A DNA stretch of 64,000 nucleotides from Sedimentibacter saalensis (GTDB lineage Bacteria; Bacillota; Clostridia; Tissierellales; Sedimentibacteraceae), in contig NZ_VLKH01000003.1 of NCBI RefSeq assembly GCF_007830175.1, positions 248,001 through 312,000 on the forward strand, read 5' to 3'. Positions within the stretch are counted from its first letter, which is position 1. Every line of letters begins with the position of its first letter. Position numbers and translations under genes: made by a program. The notes under the pieces were generated by a model. That model had not been told where the DNA came from. It did not search any database and saw only the letters and a program-made list of their open reading frames with translations. Positions 43,784 through 51,526 of this stretch are shown piece after piece.

Positions 43784-44641
43784 ATGGATAAAAAGGATAT
43801 AAAAATTGTTCCACAAAAAAGGACTATGAAATTTTCAGGCCGTGAACTAGAGTTTGGGGAAAGAACATTGATAATGGGAATACTGAATGTAACACCCGAC
43901 TCATTTTCAGACGGAGGCGATTATTCATCTGTTGACAGAGCAGTTGAACATGCCAAGGAAATGTTAAGAGACGGCGCAGACATAATTGACATTGGAGGAG
44001 AGTCCTCAAGGCCCGGCCACACAAGAATCAGCACCGAAGAAGAATTGAGAAGAGTAATTCCTGTAATCAAAAGGCTGAGAGAAGAAACTAATGCCATAAT
44101 GTCATTAGACACCATCAGAGCAGAGGTTGCCGAGGAAGCAATTAAAAACGGTATTCACATAATCAATGACATATGGGGTTTTCAGGAGGACAAAAAACTT
44201 GCAGATGTTGCTGCTAAGTACCAGACTCCGGTAATTTTAATGCACAACCATGTTGGAAATGAATATGATTGTGACGTTGTGGAAGCAATAAAAAAATTTC
44301 TCATGGAATCCGTAAAAATTGCTAAATCAGCCGGTGTAAAGGATGATATGATAATTCTTGACCCGGGACTGGGCGGATTCGGCAAGACAGTTGAGCACAA
44401 CTTTGAAATCATGTGCCGTCTTGGTGAAATAAAAGACCTTGGATACCCTGTTCTCATAGGCACATCAAGAAAAAGCATCATTGCCAAAGTGCTTGATGTT
44501 CCTCCAAAGGACAGAGATATTGGAACCGCTGCAACAACTGCATTAGGAATAGTCCAGGGTATGGACATTGTGAGAGTGCACAACGTACTGGCCAATGTTC
44601 ATGCTGCTAAAGTAACTGATGCAATAATCAGGAGAAATTAA
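43784..44641 (+). CDS. folP: Dihydropteroate synthase
   Basis: A 285-residue TIM-barrel enzyme that joins 6-hydroxymethyl-dihydropterin pyrophosphate with p-aminobenzoate. Signatures: MGILNVTPDSFSDGG and DIIDIGGESSRPGH (pterin/pyrophosphate binding), IINDIWG, LMHNH, and DPGLGGFGKTVEHN. The sulfonamide-binding loops are intact. GAGGTAGAG precedes the ATG and folB begins directly after its stop codon. Confidence 0.96.
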   Translation: MDKKDIKIVPQKRTMKFSGRELEFGERTLIMGILNVTPDSFSDGGDYSSVDRAVEHAKEMLRDGADIIDIGGESSRPGHTRISTEEELRRVIPVIKRLREETNAIMSLDTIRAEVAEEAIKNGIHIINDIWGFQEDKKLADVAAKYQTPVILMHNHVGNEYDCDVVEAIKKFLMESVKIAKSAGVKDDMIILDPGLGGFGKTVEHNFEIMCRLGEIKDLGYPVLIGTSRKSIIAKVLDVPPKDRDIGTAATTALGIVQGMDIVRVHNVLANVHAAKVTDAIIRRN

Positions 44642-45004
44642 ATGGATAAAATAATTATGGAAAATATGGGTTTCTATGGCTATCACGGCGTATTGGAACA
44701 GGAGAAAACCATAGGACAGAAGTTTTTTGTGGACGCATACCTATACTTGCCCCTAAAAAAAGCAGGTGAAACAGATGATTTGAATTTTTCCGTAAGCTAT
44801 GCAGATGTTTACTTAGCCATAAAAAAGATAGTTACAGAAGAAAAGTTCAATCTGCTTGAAGCACTGGCAGAAAAAATATGCAGCGAAGTTTTAAGCTCAT
44901 TTCAGGATGTTCAAAAAATAACTGTAAGGATTAAAAAGCCTGAAGCGCCTGTTGCCGGAATTTTCGATTACTTTGGAGTTGAAATGGAAAGGGAACGATC
45001 ATGA
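44642..45004 (+). CDS. folB: Dihydroneopterin aldolase
   Basis: A 120-residue aldolase that converts dihydroneopterin to 6-hydroxymethyl-dihydropterin and glycolaldehyde. Family segments: MENMGFYGYHGVLEQEKTIGQKFFVD (with the catalytic Glu), SVSYADVYLAIK and the C-terminal KKPEAPVAGIFDYFGVE, with the Lys that contacts pterin. Overlaps folK by 4 bases. Confidence 0.95.
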   Translation: MDKIIMENMGFYGYHGVLEQEKTIGQKFFVDAYLYLPLKKAGETDDLNFSVSYADVYLAIKKIVTEEKFNLLEALAEKICSEVLSSFQDVQKITVRIKKPEAPVAGIFDYFGVEMERERS

Positions 45005-45474
45005 GCAAAATATATTTAAGCCTTGGAACAAACCTTGGAAATAAAAAAGAAAACCTTACATATGCAGTACAGCTGCTTTCAGAAAAAATAGACATCTTAA
45101 AAACTTCTTCATTTTATGAGACAGAACCTGTGGGATACAAGGATCAGCCTTGGTTTATGAACATTGTTGTGGAAGGAACAACTCACTTGTCTCCGGAAGA
45201 CCTGCTTGTTTTCACCCAAAGCATCGAACAAGCGATGAAAAGAGTAAAGACAATTGTAAACGGTCCAAGGATAATAGATGTAGACATACTCTTGTATGAA
45301 AGTGTAAAAATAAATACAGAAACTCTTATTATTCCACACCCGAGGATGACTGAAAGGGCTTTTGTTATGTATCCTCTTTTTGAAATATCACCGGACTTGA
45401 TCATTGACGGCAAAAGCCTTAAAAATATGATGGAAAGTTTTAAAGGTGAAGAAATTAAAAGGCTTGATGTATGA
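45001..45474 (+). CDS. folK: 2-amino-4-hydroxy-6-hydroxymethyldihydropteridine pyrophosphokinase
   Basis: A 157-residue HPPK that adds pyrophosphate to hydroxymethyl-dihydropterin. Key motifs are LGTNLGNKKENL at the start, YETEPVGYKDQPWFMNIV and PRIIDVDILLYE (Mg2+ aspartates), then HPRMTERAFVMYPLFEI. Separate from folB, not fused. Overlaps the following HD gene by 4 bases, so all five genes are tightly coupled. Confidence 0.95.
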   Translation: MSKIYLSLGTNLGNKKENLTYAVQLLSEKIDILKTSSFYETEPVGYKDQPWFMNIVVEGTTHLSPEDLLVFTQSIEQAMKRVKTIVNGPRIIDVDILLYESVKINTETLIIPHPRMTERAFVMYPLFEISPDLIIDGKSLKNMMESFKGEEIKRLDV

Positions 45475-45947
45475 AAAGGATAAATCAAATACTTGCAAAT
45501 GAAGATTATATAAAATATCTGAGTAAAAACAAAGAAGCAGAAGGTGACAGAATTTACTGCCATCACGACATAGCTCATTTTCTTGATGTCTCAAGAATTG
45601 CATACATAATCTCGCTGGAAGAAAAATTAAATGTCAACAAGGAAATTTTGTATGCCATGGGCCTTCTGCACGATATCGGAAGATGGATGGAATACGAAAG
45701 CGGCATAGACCATGCGCTGGCAAGCAAAAATCTTGCAGAAGGGATACTACTGGACTGCGATTTCAGCGAAACAGAAATTCAAGAGATTTTAACAGCAATA
45801 GAATCTCACCGAAACATTAAAAGCACATCTGTACTTGGGGATTTGCTTTACCGTGCCGATAAACTATCAAGAAACTGCCTTCATTGCAGCGCTATAGGTA
45901 CCTGCAAGAAGTTTCAAAACAAAGAAGTGCCCGTCATTCTATATTGA
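45471..45947 (+). CDS. HD domain protein in the folate operon
   Basis: A 158-residue HD phosphohydrolase. Metal residues: YCHHDIAHFLDVSR near 30-40, the HD in LLHDIGRWMEY, ESHRN and RADKLSRNC. A Cys-rich tail (CLHCSAIGTCKK) may bind metal. It overlaps folK by 4 bases and is the last gene of folE-folP-folB-folK-HD. No dihydroneopterin triphosphate pyrophosphatase (NudB) is visible in the operon, so this HD protein is a candidate for removing phosphate from the FolE product. That is inference from position only. folC is absent from the operon. Confidence 0.85.
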   Translation: MKRINQILANEDYIKYLSKNKEAEGDRIYCHHDIAHFLDVSRIAYIISLEEKLNVNKEILYAMGLLHDIGRWMEYESGIDHALASKNLAEGILLDCDFSETEIQEILTAIESHRNIKSTSVLGDLLYRADKLSRNCLHCSAIGTCKKFQNKEVPVILY

Positions 45948-45963
45948 TAGAACAACGGGCATT
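45927..45963. terminator. Bidirectional terminator of the folate operon
   Basis: Arms GTGCCCGTCATTCTAT and ATAGAACAACGGGCAT (one mismatch region) with a 4-base loop; the HD stop codon lies inside the hairpin. Also closes the convergent deacetylase gene. Confidence 0.8.
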
Positions 45964-45969
45964 TCCGTT

Positions 45970-46821
45970 TTATTTTACTTCTTCAAGCATTTTGAAAAAT
46001 TCATCGTGGTTTATTCCAGAAGGTCGATTAATTCTTTTAAGCTCATACAAATCATCCTCGTCGCCTGTTAGGATATTCACCCCGGATGTGCTTGACAGCG
46101 AAGCCAAAAATCCCATTTCCCTGAGTATTTTCTTGCACTCCTTACACATGGCTCCAAATGGATACGTGAATGCACTTGGAGTATAACCTGTCTTGCCGCT
46201 GATTAGAAGCTGCAGGTACCCAACATCATTTACAATCACCTTCTTATACTCATCATAGGATTCTCCGTCCAATATGGTACATCCCACACGATTATTCAAT
46301 TTATGCATTGCATATGAATGATTTTGAATTTCCACATATGGAGAAGCTTGAAGTTCTTCAACCTGAGACCAGTTCAAATAAGGATTAAGATTTTTATCTT
46401 CAGAACTTTTGTCAACATATTCTCCAATTATGGACATGACTGCCTTGCTTTCATATTTTTCTAAAAGTGGCAGCACATAAGTGTAGTAGCTTCTAAAACC
46501 ATCATCAAATGTAAGCATTATTGGTTTTTCCGGAAGACTTACATCATTGTACACATAGGCAACCAAATCTTCCACTGTAACTGTTGTGTATCCATGTTCC
46601 TTCATGTAAATGAGGTCAGCCTCCAGCTCACTTGGCAAAACAGTGTACTTTCCCAGACTGTTCCTGTTTTTTAGAACCTTGTGATACATTAAAACAGGCA
46701 ATCTTACTGACGGTCTTGCTGCTGCAGGAACAGCATCACCTATATCTTCAACGTTGAAGCTCATAATAACAACAAGCAGCATTGTCAACAATGCAGCTAC
46801 AATTCTTTTTATATTTTTCAT
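45970..46821 (-). CDS. Polysaccharide deacetylase (NodB domain), exported
   Basis: A 283-residue protein with an N-terminal hydrophobic signal/anchor (about 6-25) and a NodB deacetylase domain. Motif 1 is MLTFDDGFRSYYT with the Asp pair, motif 2 is QNHSYAMH (the H-x4-H zinc pair), and LPVLMYHKVL precedes the domain. These enzymes deacetylate cell-wall or surface amino sugars outside the membrane. GAGGTGG precedes the ATG at 46821; a GTG at 46827 lies inside that sequence. Confidence 0.9.
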   Translation of the reverse strand: MKNIKRIVAALLTMLLVVIMSFNVEDIGDAVPAAARPSVRLPVLMYHKVLKNRNSLGKYTVLPSELEADLIYMKEHGYTTVTVEDLVAYVYNDVSLPEKPIMLTFDDGFRSYYTYVLPLLEKYESKAVMSIIGEYVDKSSEDKNLNPYLNWSQVEELQASPYVEIQNHSYAMHKLNNRVGCTILDGESYDEYKKVIVNDVGYLQLLISGKTGYTPSAFTYPFGAMCKECKKILREMGFLASLSSTSGVNILTGDEDDLYELKRINRPSGINHDEFFKMLEEVK

Positions 46822-47022
46822 AACCACCTCTGCAATAATTATTTATAATACATTTTATGTACAAACTCTGTTTATAATTACTGCTGAAAAAATTGTTCTT
46901 ATCAAAAGATATTATGACGAAAAACCATAACACATAACAAATCTTTAGGCGCATAGACGAATTATAATTACAACCAATGTATGATTATTTTAAATTAATT
47001 TGAAAAATTTTCAAAAAAGTGA

Positions 47023-47051
47023 TTGACAAATAAAAACGCTGGTGATATACT
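47023..47051 (+). promoter_or_regulatory. Promoter of the T-box operon
   Basis: Perfect -35 TTGACA (47023-47028), 17-bp spacer, -10 TATACT (47046-47051). Confidence 0.88.
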
Positions 47052-47057
47052 CACGGA

Positions 47058-47367
47058 CAATACACAATTTAATGAGCAACATAAACGCAGTGATAAGGAG
47101 TATTAAGCATCATCAGTGATTTCAGAGAGTTGTTGGTTGGTGAAAAACAACATCAGACGATATGCCGAACTAGCCTTGGAGCGGATTTGCCGAAAATAAA
47201 TATACAAGTAGGCATGTACGGGCAGCCAGTCGTTAAAATGGCAGGATATCGATTAGAAATAATCCGTATCTAGAGGGCATTTCGTATGAAATGAATAAGA
47301 GTGGTACCGCGAAAGATTATATCTTCCGTCTCTTAGGGATAATTCCCTGAGAGAGGAAGATTTTTTT
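47058..47367 (+). ncRNA. T-box leader, probable leucine (CUA) specifier
   Basis: The T-box sequence AGAGTGGTACCGCG lies at 47298-47311, followed by a terminator (47321-47367: ATCTTCC..TCTCT / AGAGAGGAAGAT, then TTTTTTT). Stem I is formed with the GGTTGGTGAAA apical loop region. In the specifier loop, between paired AAGG (47094-47097)/CCTT and GCAT/ATGC, the 3' side reads C-GAA-CTA-G; by the usual GAA-codon-purine layout the specifier is CTA (47170-47172), Leu. ACT (Thr) is the next reading. Uncharged tRNA would allow readthrough into the YkvI-like transporter gene. Confidence 0.9.
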
Positions 47368-47426
47368 ATACCTTTTTCAGGCGTATCCGCCTTGTGTATA
47401 AAAAATAAATCTGGAGAGGTATAAAA

Positions 47427-48620
47427 ATGGAAAAACAATCATCAGCAAAAAACATGAAATTTACAGGAGCCTTTGCAGTCGCATGCGTGTTGTTCGGCTC
47501 TCATGCAGGCGGTGGCTTCGCAACAGGCAATCAAGCAACTCAGTACTATGTTCAGTATGGATGGGCAGCACCTTTTATGGCAGTATTGGCCATGGCATTA
47601 TTAACATTGACTATCAGGGAATGTATGATTATGTACAATTCCAGAGGTTTAGGAAGTTACAAGGAGCTTTTCCAAACTCTTTATCATCCTTTTGACAAGA
47701 TGTCTGTATTATTTGATATTTATTTTTATATCATGGTTTTATGTGCTGTAGGAGCAGTAGTTGCAGGAGCTGCTTCACTGATTAACAAAACATACAGCAT
47801 TCCCTACGCTTATGCAGTACTTTCAATCGGAGCAATACTGCTGACGCTCACCATTTTTGGAGCCGCTATGGTTTCCAAAGCATCAACAGTTATGTCAATT
47901 GGAATATTGACGTCATGTGCTGTAATATTCATTATGGGAATCAATGCTAAAATGCCTGAGATAGGTACAATTTTTGCAGCCCGCGAAAGCACCAGCAGCA
48001 TATTCAAGGGGATTTTAAAAGCATTTACTTATGCAGGTTTTCAATCTGTAGTCATTCCGACCATGATATCATGCGGCAAGTCATTGAAGAGCAAGGAGGA
48101 AGTATCCCGCTCAATGATGATTGCTTTCATAATAAACTCAATTGCACTTGTTTTGTCTGTCATCATGCTGTTAGGATGGTATGCGGAATTTAAAGCAGCA
48201 AGCGAATCAACACTGCCTTCATTGTATATAACAAAACAATTGGGAAAACCATATGTTTACTGGGCATACAACATCTCATTGTTCCTGTGCTTTATTTCCA
48301 CAGGAGTAACAACAATTTATGGTTTTGTTGAAAAATTTGAAAAAGCTAAGGCATTGTCTGGAATAAAAAAGGTCATAGCGAGAAGAGTCATTGTATCAGC
48401 ATTTATAATGTCTTTATCAATGGGAATTTCTATGGTTGGTCTGGATAAAATCATAAAATACGGCTATGGATACATGGGATACCTTGGAATTGCAATTATA
48501 ATAGTACCATTCCTTACAGTGGGGGCATATAAAAACCGCAAATACCTGAGAGAAAACAACAAATCAAGAGAAAAAAACTCTGACATAAACATTACATTTA
48601 CTGAAAAAACAGAATTTTAA
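47427..48620 (+). CDS. YkvI family membrane transporter
   Basis: A 397-residue membrane protein of the YkvI family (APC/NSS-like superfamily), about 10 membrane helices and a charged C-terminal tail. The start region FGSHAGGGFATGNQATQYYV resembles the unwound first helix of LeuT-fold transporters, with its glycine-rich turn. It is controlled by a T-box leader, so it most likely imports an amino acid or peptide related to the tRNA sensed. GAGAGG lies about 7 bases before the ATG. The dehydrogenase gene follows after 93 bases. Confidence 0.88.
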   Translation: MEKQSSAKNMKFTGAFAVACVLFGSHAGGGFATGNQATQYYVQYGWAAPFMAVLAMALLTLTIRECMIMYNSRGLGSYKELFQTLYHPFDKMSVLFDIYFYIMVLCAVGAVVAGAASLINKTYSIPYAYAVLSIGAILLTLTIFGAAMVSKASTVMSIGILTSCAVIFIMGINAKMPEIGTIFAARESTSSIFKGILKAFTYAGFQSVVIPTMISCGKSLKSKEEVSRSMMIAFIINSIALVLSVIMLLGWYAEFKAASESTLPSLYITKQLGKPYVYWAYNISLFLCFISTGVTTIYGFVEKFEKAKALSGIKKVIARRVIVSAFIMSLSMGISMVGLDKIIKYGYGYMGYLGIAIIIVPFLTVGAYKNRKYLRENNKSREKNSDINITFTEKTEF

Positions 48621-48713
48621 CAGCCTGGCAAATATTCATTTGACAGAAAACTAACTAAATTTGGTAGCCGCAGCCAGGAAGCGGCAACTGCAACATGCAG
48701 TAACGGAGAAATC

Positions 48714-49781
48714 ATGAAAACACAATTATTTCCAAGCTACACCATAGGACCTGATGCGTACAACGAAATAGCAGAGATTTGTATGCCATTTGGAAAAAAG
48801 ATTGCTGTAATAGGAGGCGAGCGCGCCATTAATGCAGCTAAAAATAAAATAAAAAATGCTGTTGCTGATAGTCAGTTAATCATCACAGGATTTTTCCCTT
48901 ACGGAGGCGAGGCATCAGTAGAAAATATTGAAAGGCTAAAGTCAATTCCCGAAATTGAAGAATCAGACATGATTTTTGCAGTTGGCGGAGGGAAGGCCAT
49001 TGACACTGCAAAGGTTCTTGCTCAAAGAACAAACAAGACGTTTTTCGCTTTCCCTACAATTGCCTCTACATGTGCAGCCTGCACCAGCCTTGGTATATTG
49101 TACCATCCTGATGGTTCGTTGAGAGAATATTCATTTTCTTCAATACCTTCAAAGCACATATTTATAGACAGCGAAATCATTGCAAATGCACCTGATAAGT
49201 ATCTTTGGGCAGGAATCGGAGATTCTATGGCAAAATATTTTGAAAGTTCAGTATCAAGCAGAGGAGATGAGCTTACTCATTCTCAGGAAATGGGTGTTAC
49301 TATTGCTTCAATGTGCAACGGTCCGTTCCTTAAATATGGAGTCAAAGCTCTTGAAGACTGCAAGAAAAATATAGTATCAAGCGAACTTGAAGAAATACTT
49401 TTGGGTGTCATTGTATCAACCGGATTTGCATCGAATCTGTTGAACATTGACTTGACAACAGGGCTTGCACATGCTATTTATAACGGATTTACCGTAATAC
49501 CGCAAATTGAAGAGCATCACCACCTTCACGGAGAAATTGTATCATATGGAATTCTTGTACTGCTTGCTGTAGACAAACAAGAAAATGAACTGAGACGCAT
49601 TCATAAATTCAACAGCGCCTTAGGACTTCCAACTAAGCTGTCTCACCTGCACTGCTCTATGAATGATGTGGATAAAGTAATTGAAAAGGCGCTCAAGGGA
49701 ATAGATGTAAAACATTATCCATATGTTGTCACACCTGATATGATAAAAAGCGCAATAGAATATTTGGAATCTTACAACTAA
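48714..49781 (+). CDS. Iron-containing alcohol dehydrogenase family, 2-oxoacid reductase-like (HcxA/YbdH type)
   Basis: A 355-residue protein of the glycerol-dehydrogenase branch. The NAD motif FAVGGGKAIDTAKVLA is near residue 90 and metal ligands fit Asp in GIGDSMAKYFE, His in TTGLAHAIYNG and His in HHLHGEIVSYG. The sequence is closer in feel to HcxA (YbdH), which reduces 2-oxoacids such as 2-oxobutyrate, than to GldA; this is from memory. Cotranscription with the T-box transporter suggests it acts on a 2-oxoacid derived from the imported amino acid. ACGGAG lies upstream of the ATG. Confidence 0.82.
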   Translation: MKTQLFPSYTIGPDAYNEIAEICMPFGKKIAVIGGERAINAAKNKIKNAVADSQLIITGFFPYGGEASVENIERLKSIPEIEESDMIFAVGGGKAIDTAKVLAQRTNKTFFAFPTIASTCAACTSLGILYHPDGSLREYSFSSIPSKHIFIDSEIIANAPDKYLWAGIGDSMAKYFESSVSSRGDELTHSQEMGVTIASMCNGPFLKYGVKALEDCKKNIVSSELEEILLGVIVSTGFASNLLNIDLTTGLAHAIYNGFTVIPQIEEHHHLHGEIVSYGILVLLAVDKQENELRRIHKFNSALGLPTKLSHLHCSMNDVDKVIEKALKGIDVKHYPYVVTPDMIKSAIEYLESYN

Positions 49782-49794
49782 AAGACAAAAAATA

Positions 49795-49816
49795 AGATGT
49801 ATCATATGATACATCT
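49795..49816. terminator. Terminator-like palindrome after the dehydrogenase gene
   Basis: AGATGTATCATATGATACATCT is a perfect palindrome of 22 bases starting 14 bases after the stop codon. The T-run after it is weak. Confidence 0.55.
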
Positions 49817-49848
49817 ACTATTGACAAACATATTTTTCATAATTGTAT

Positions 49849-49990
49849 GGGCGGACCTCGTGTCCGCCCGTTGTTATTGATTCAATAATTATATGCGGGA
49901 GAATACAAGATTTTCCCCTACAAAATGGAATCCAGATTCACAGACAAATGTCAATATTCCAATGCGTAGGGGCGGACCTCGTGTCCGCCC
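49849..49990. repeat. Pair of GC-rich short hairpin repeats
   Basis: The unit GGGCGGAC-CTCGT-GTCCGCCC occurs at 49849-49869 and again at 49970-49990, 121 bases apart in the same orientation. The GC-rich units stand out from the AT-rich surroundings. They lie between convergent genes. Likely small interspersed palindromic repeats; similar GGGCGGAC-type hairpins are, as I recall, scattered in many genomes. Confidence 0.8.
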
Positions 49991-50077
49991 GCAGTATTAT
50001 ATAATTTTGATATCTTAGGGAGTACAGTAGTCATCCTTCACTACAAGCAATCTGAGCGTATCTTTTAAGCTACCAAC

Positions 50078-50326
50078 TTAAAACTCAATAAACCTAGATG
50101 ATATACCTTCTAACTTTTCAACATCATTGCTCAAGTGATTAATTTCATCTTCTTCTCCTGTAAGCTGAAGTATGATGATACCCTGAGTACTGCAATTGTC
50201 ATTTTCTCCGGTTTCATGGAACCCAACCCTGGTTGTAATGATACAGCCGTATTTAGTAAGTATCTCCTGAAGGTGCGGAGCCTTTGAATTTCTTCCGTCC
50301 ACCTTTATTGCCATCAATTTGTTCAT
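50078..50326 (-). CDS. ACT-like domain protein (TM1266 type)
   Basis: An 82-residue protein with a ferredoxin-like ACT/NikR-C fold pattern: MAIKVDGRNSKAPHLQEILTKYGCI, TTRVGFHET, IIILQLTGEEDEINHLSNDV, EGISSRFIEF. It resembles TM1266-type regulators (in some genomes next to hydrogenase genes). It has no DNA-binding domain. GGAGGAATCATATG precedes it (GGAGG 6-7 bases before the ATG). Function unknown; possibly ligand sensing. Confidence 0.75.
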   Translation of the reverse strand: MNKLMAIKVDGRNSKAPHLQEILTKYGCIITTRVGFHETGENDNCSTQGIIILQLTGEEDEINHLSNDVEKLEGISSRFIEF

Positions 50327-50404
50327 ATGATTCCTCCAACTGTTTTAATTATATAATTATTTGCTGATTTTTCTTATTTATTCAAACAGTTGCTTCTCAA
50401 AATC

Positions 50405-50647
50405 CTATAAATTTATATCTGATATTTTTACACCGTCAATTTCAATTACCTGCAACGAGTCCGAGTTTAACCACAAAATGTTTCCGCTGTTGTCACAAAC
50501 TGCTGCCATGGGAAGTGTTCCTTCCTCTTCATTTGGGAACAGATTTCCTCCCAAAAAACTCGGTGTTATGGCCTTGTATGCTCCATATCCTGTTCCCAGT
50601 AAAATATAATTTTTTTCTGTGTTTTTAACTCTCACTATTACCGACAT
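50405..50647 (-). CDS. Hypothetical protein, 80 residues
   Basis: Not recognised. The ATG at 50647 has GGAGGG 4-5 bases upstream, far better than the ATGs further back in the same frame that run into the preceding gene. The protein is soluble with alternating beta character: MSVIVRVKNTEKNYILLGTG, YGAYKAITPSFLGGNLFPNEEEG, then MAAVCDNSGNILWLNSDSLQVIEIDG. It starts 27 bases after the lipoprotein stop, so probably one transcript. Confidence 0.65.
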   Translation of the reverse strand: MSVIVRVKNTEKNYILLGTGYGAYKAITPSFLGGNLFPNEEEGTLPMAAVCDNSGNILWLNSDSLQVIEIDGVKISDINL

Positions 50648-50673
50648 TTCTCCCTCCAAAATCTTTTTGTAAT

Positions 50674-51351
50674 TTAAATTGTCCATTGATTGTGAATAAT
50701 ACCTGTCAGTCTCCAAGTGCCTTCATATTCTTCAAACACCAGGCGAAGGCTTTTCCAGTCTGCTCCTCCAAAATCAGGATTAAAACCAGGAAAGTAATAT
50801 TCAACTATTATGGCATTTTGGTACACTTCAAATTGGTTTTCAGCCATGTTACCGCTGCTTAAAACTTCATTGTATCCAATAGCCTCTGCATTTATAAAAT
50901 CTTCTGAATAAATAAACTCATCATAATACTCGCCGGGAGTAAGAGAAATATCATCACCCCTGCCGTCATAATGTCCCCAAATATATGTTGTTTTGTCATT
51001 GAAAAAATTCTTCACTTCTTCCTGGCTTAAAACAACATCATTATCAACGGAAACATTTGTGTATGGAGTAAATCTCACTCCCTTTTCCGGATGGACATAT
51101 TCGGAAACTTTTTCAAAATCCTTATCGCTTATTGCATTTATCAATTCAGCTGAAGTTTCTTCAATTATCTCCTTAGCATATTCCGTTTTTATTATGCCTT
51201 CTTCATTTAGCTCATACTTTACTTCATTATTTTCAGGTTTTTTTTCATCTTCTTTAATTTCTTTTTCCTGATCATTAATTTTTACGTAAATGCATCCTGA
51301 GCTTCCTGCAGCAAGCAATACAGCCATAAATATAATTATAATTTTCTTCAT
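50674..51351 (-). CDS. Lipoprotein of unknown function, 225 residues
   Basis: Signal peptide with lipobox SSGC (Cys20), then a charged linker (IKEDEKKPENN). The rest is a single domain containing AKEIIEETSAELINAISDKDFEKVSEYVHPEKGVRFTPY and VFEEYEGTWRLTGIIHNQW. The pattern, ending in a strand that describes overall rates (LRLVFEEYEGTWRLTGI), resembles NTF2-like folds of Firmicute lipoproteins. No function known. Anchored on the outer face of the membrane. The ATG has GATGACATGAAG context with a weak ribosome binding site. Confidence 0.75.
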   Translation of the reverse strand: MKKIIIIFMAVLLAAGSSGCIYVKINDQEKEIKEDEKKPENNEVKYELNEEGIIKTEYAKEIIEETSAELINAISDKDFEKVSEYVHPEKGVRFTPYTNVSVDNDVVLSQEEVKNFFNDKTTYIWGHYDGRGDDISLTPGEYYDEFIYSEDFINAEAIGYNEVLSSGNMAENQFEVYQNAIIVEYYFPGFNPDFGGADWKSLRLVFEEYEGTWRLTGIIHNQWTI

Positions 51352-51481
51352 GTCATCACCTCATCAACGTATTGTATTTTAACAATATGTTATTTCCATT
51401 CCTTATATTATACATTCGTATATTTGACGATTTGAAAACAAAATATGTTCCATTGCTAAAACAAGCAAATTCAAATAAAAC

Positions 51482-51517
51482 AAAATCTTTATTCAGCTTC
51501 AACTGAATAAAGATTTT
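51482..51517 (-). terminator. Terminator of the stalk-domain protein gene
   Basis: Arms AAAATCTTTATTCAG and CTGAATAAAGATTTT, perfect, six-base loop, just beyond the stop at 51527 on the minus strand. Confidence 0.85.
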
Positions 51518-51526
51518 ATATATGCA

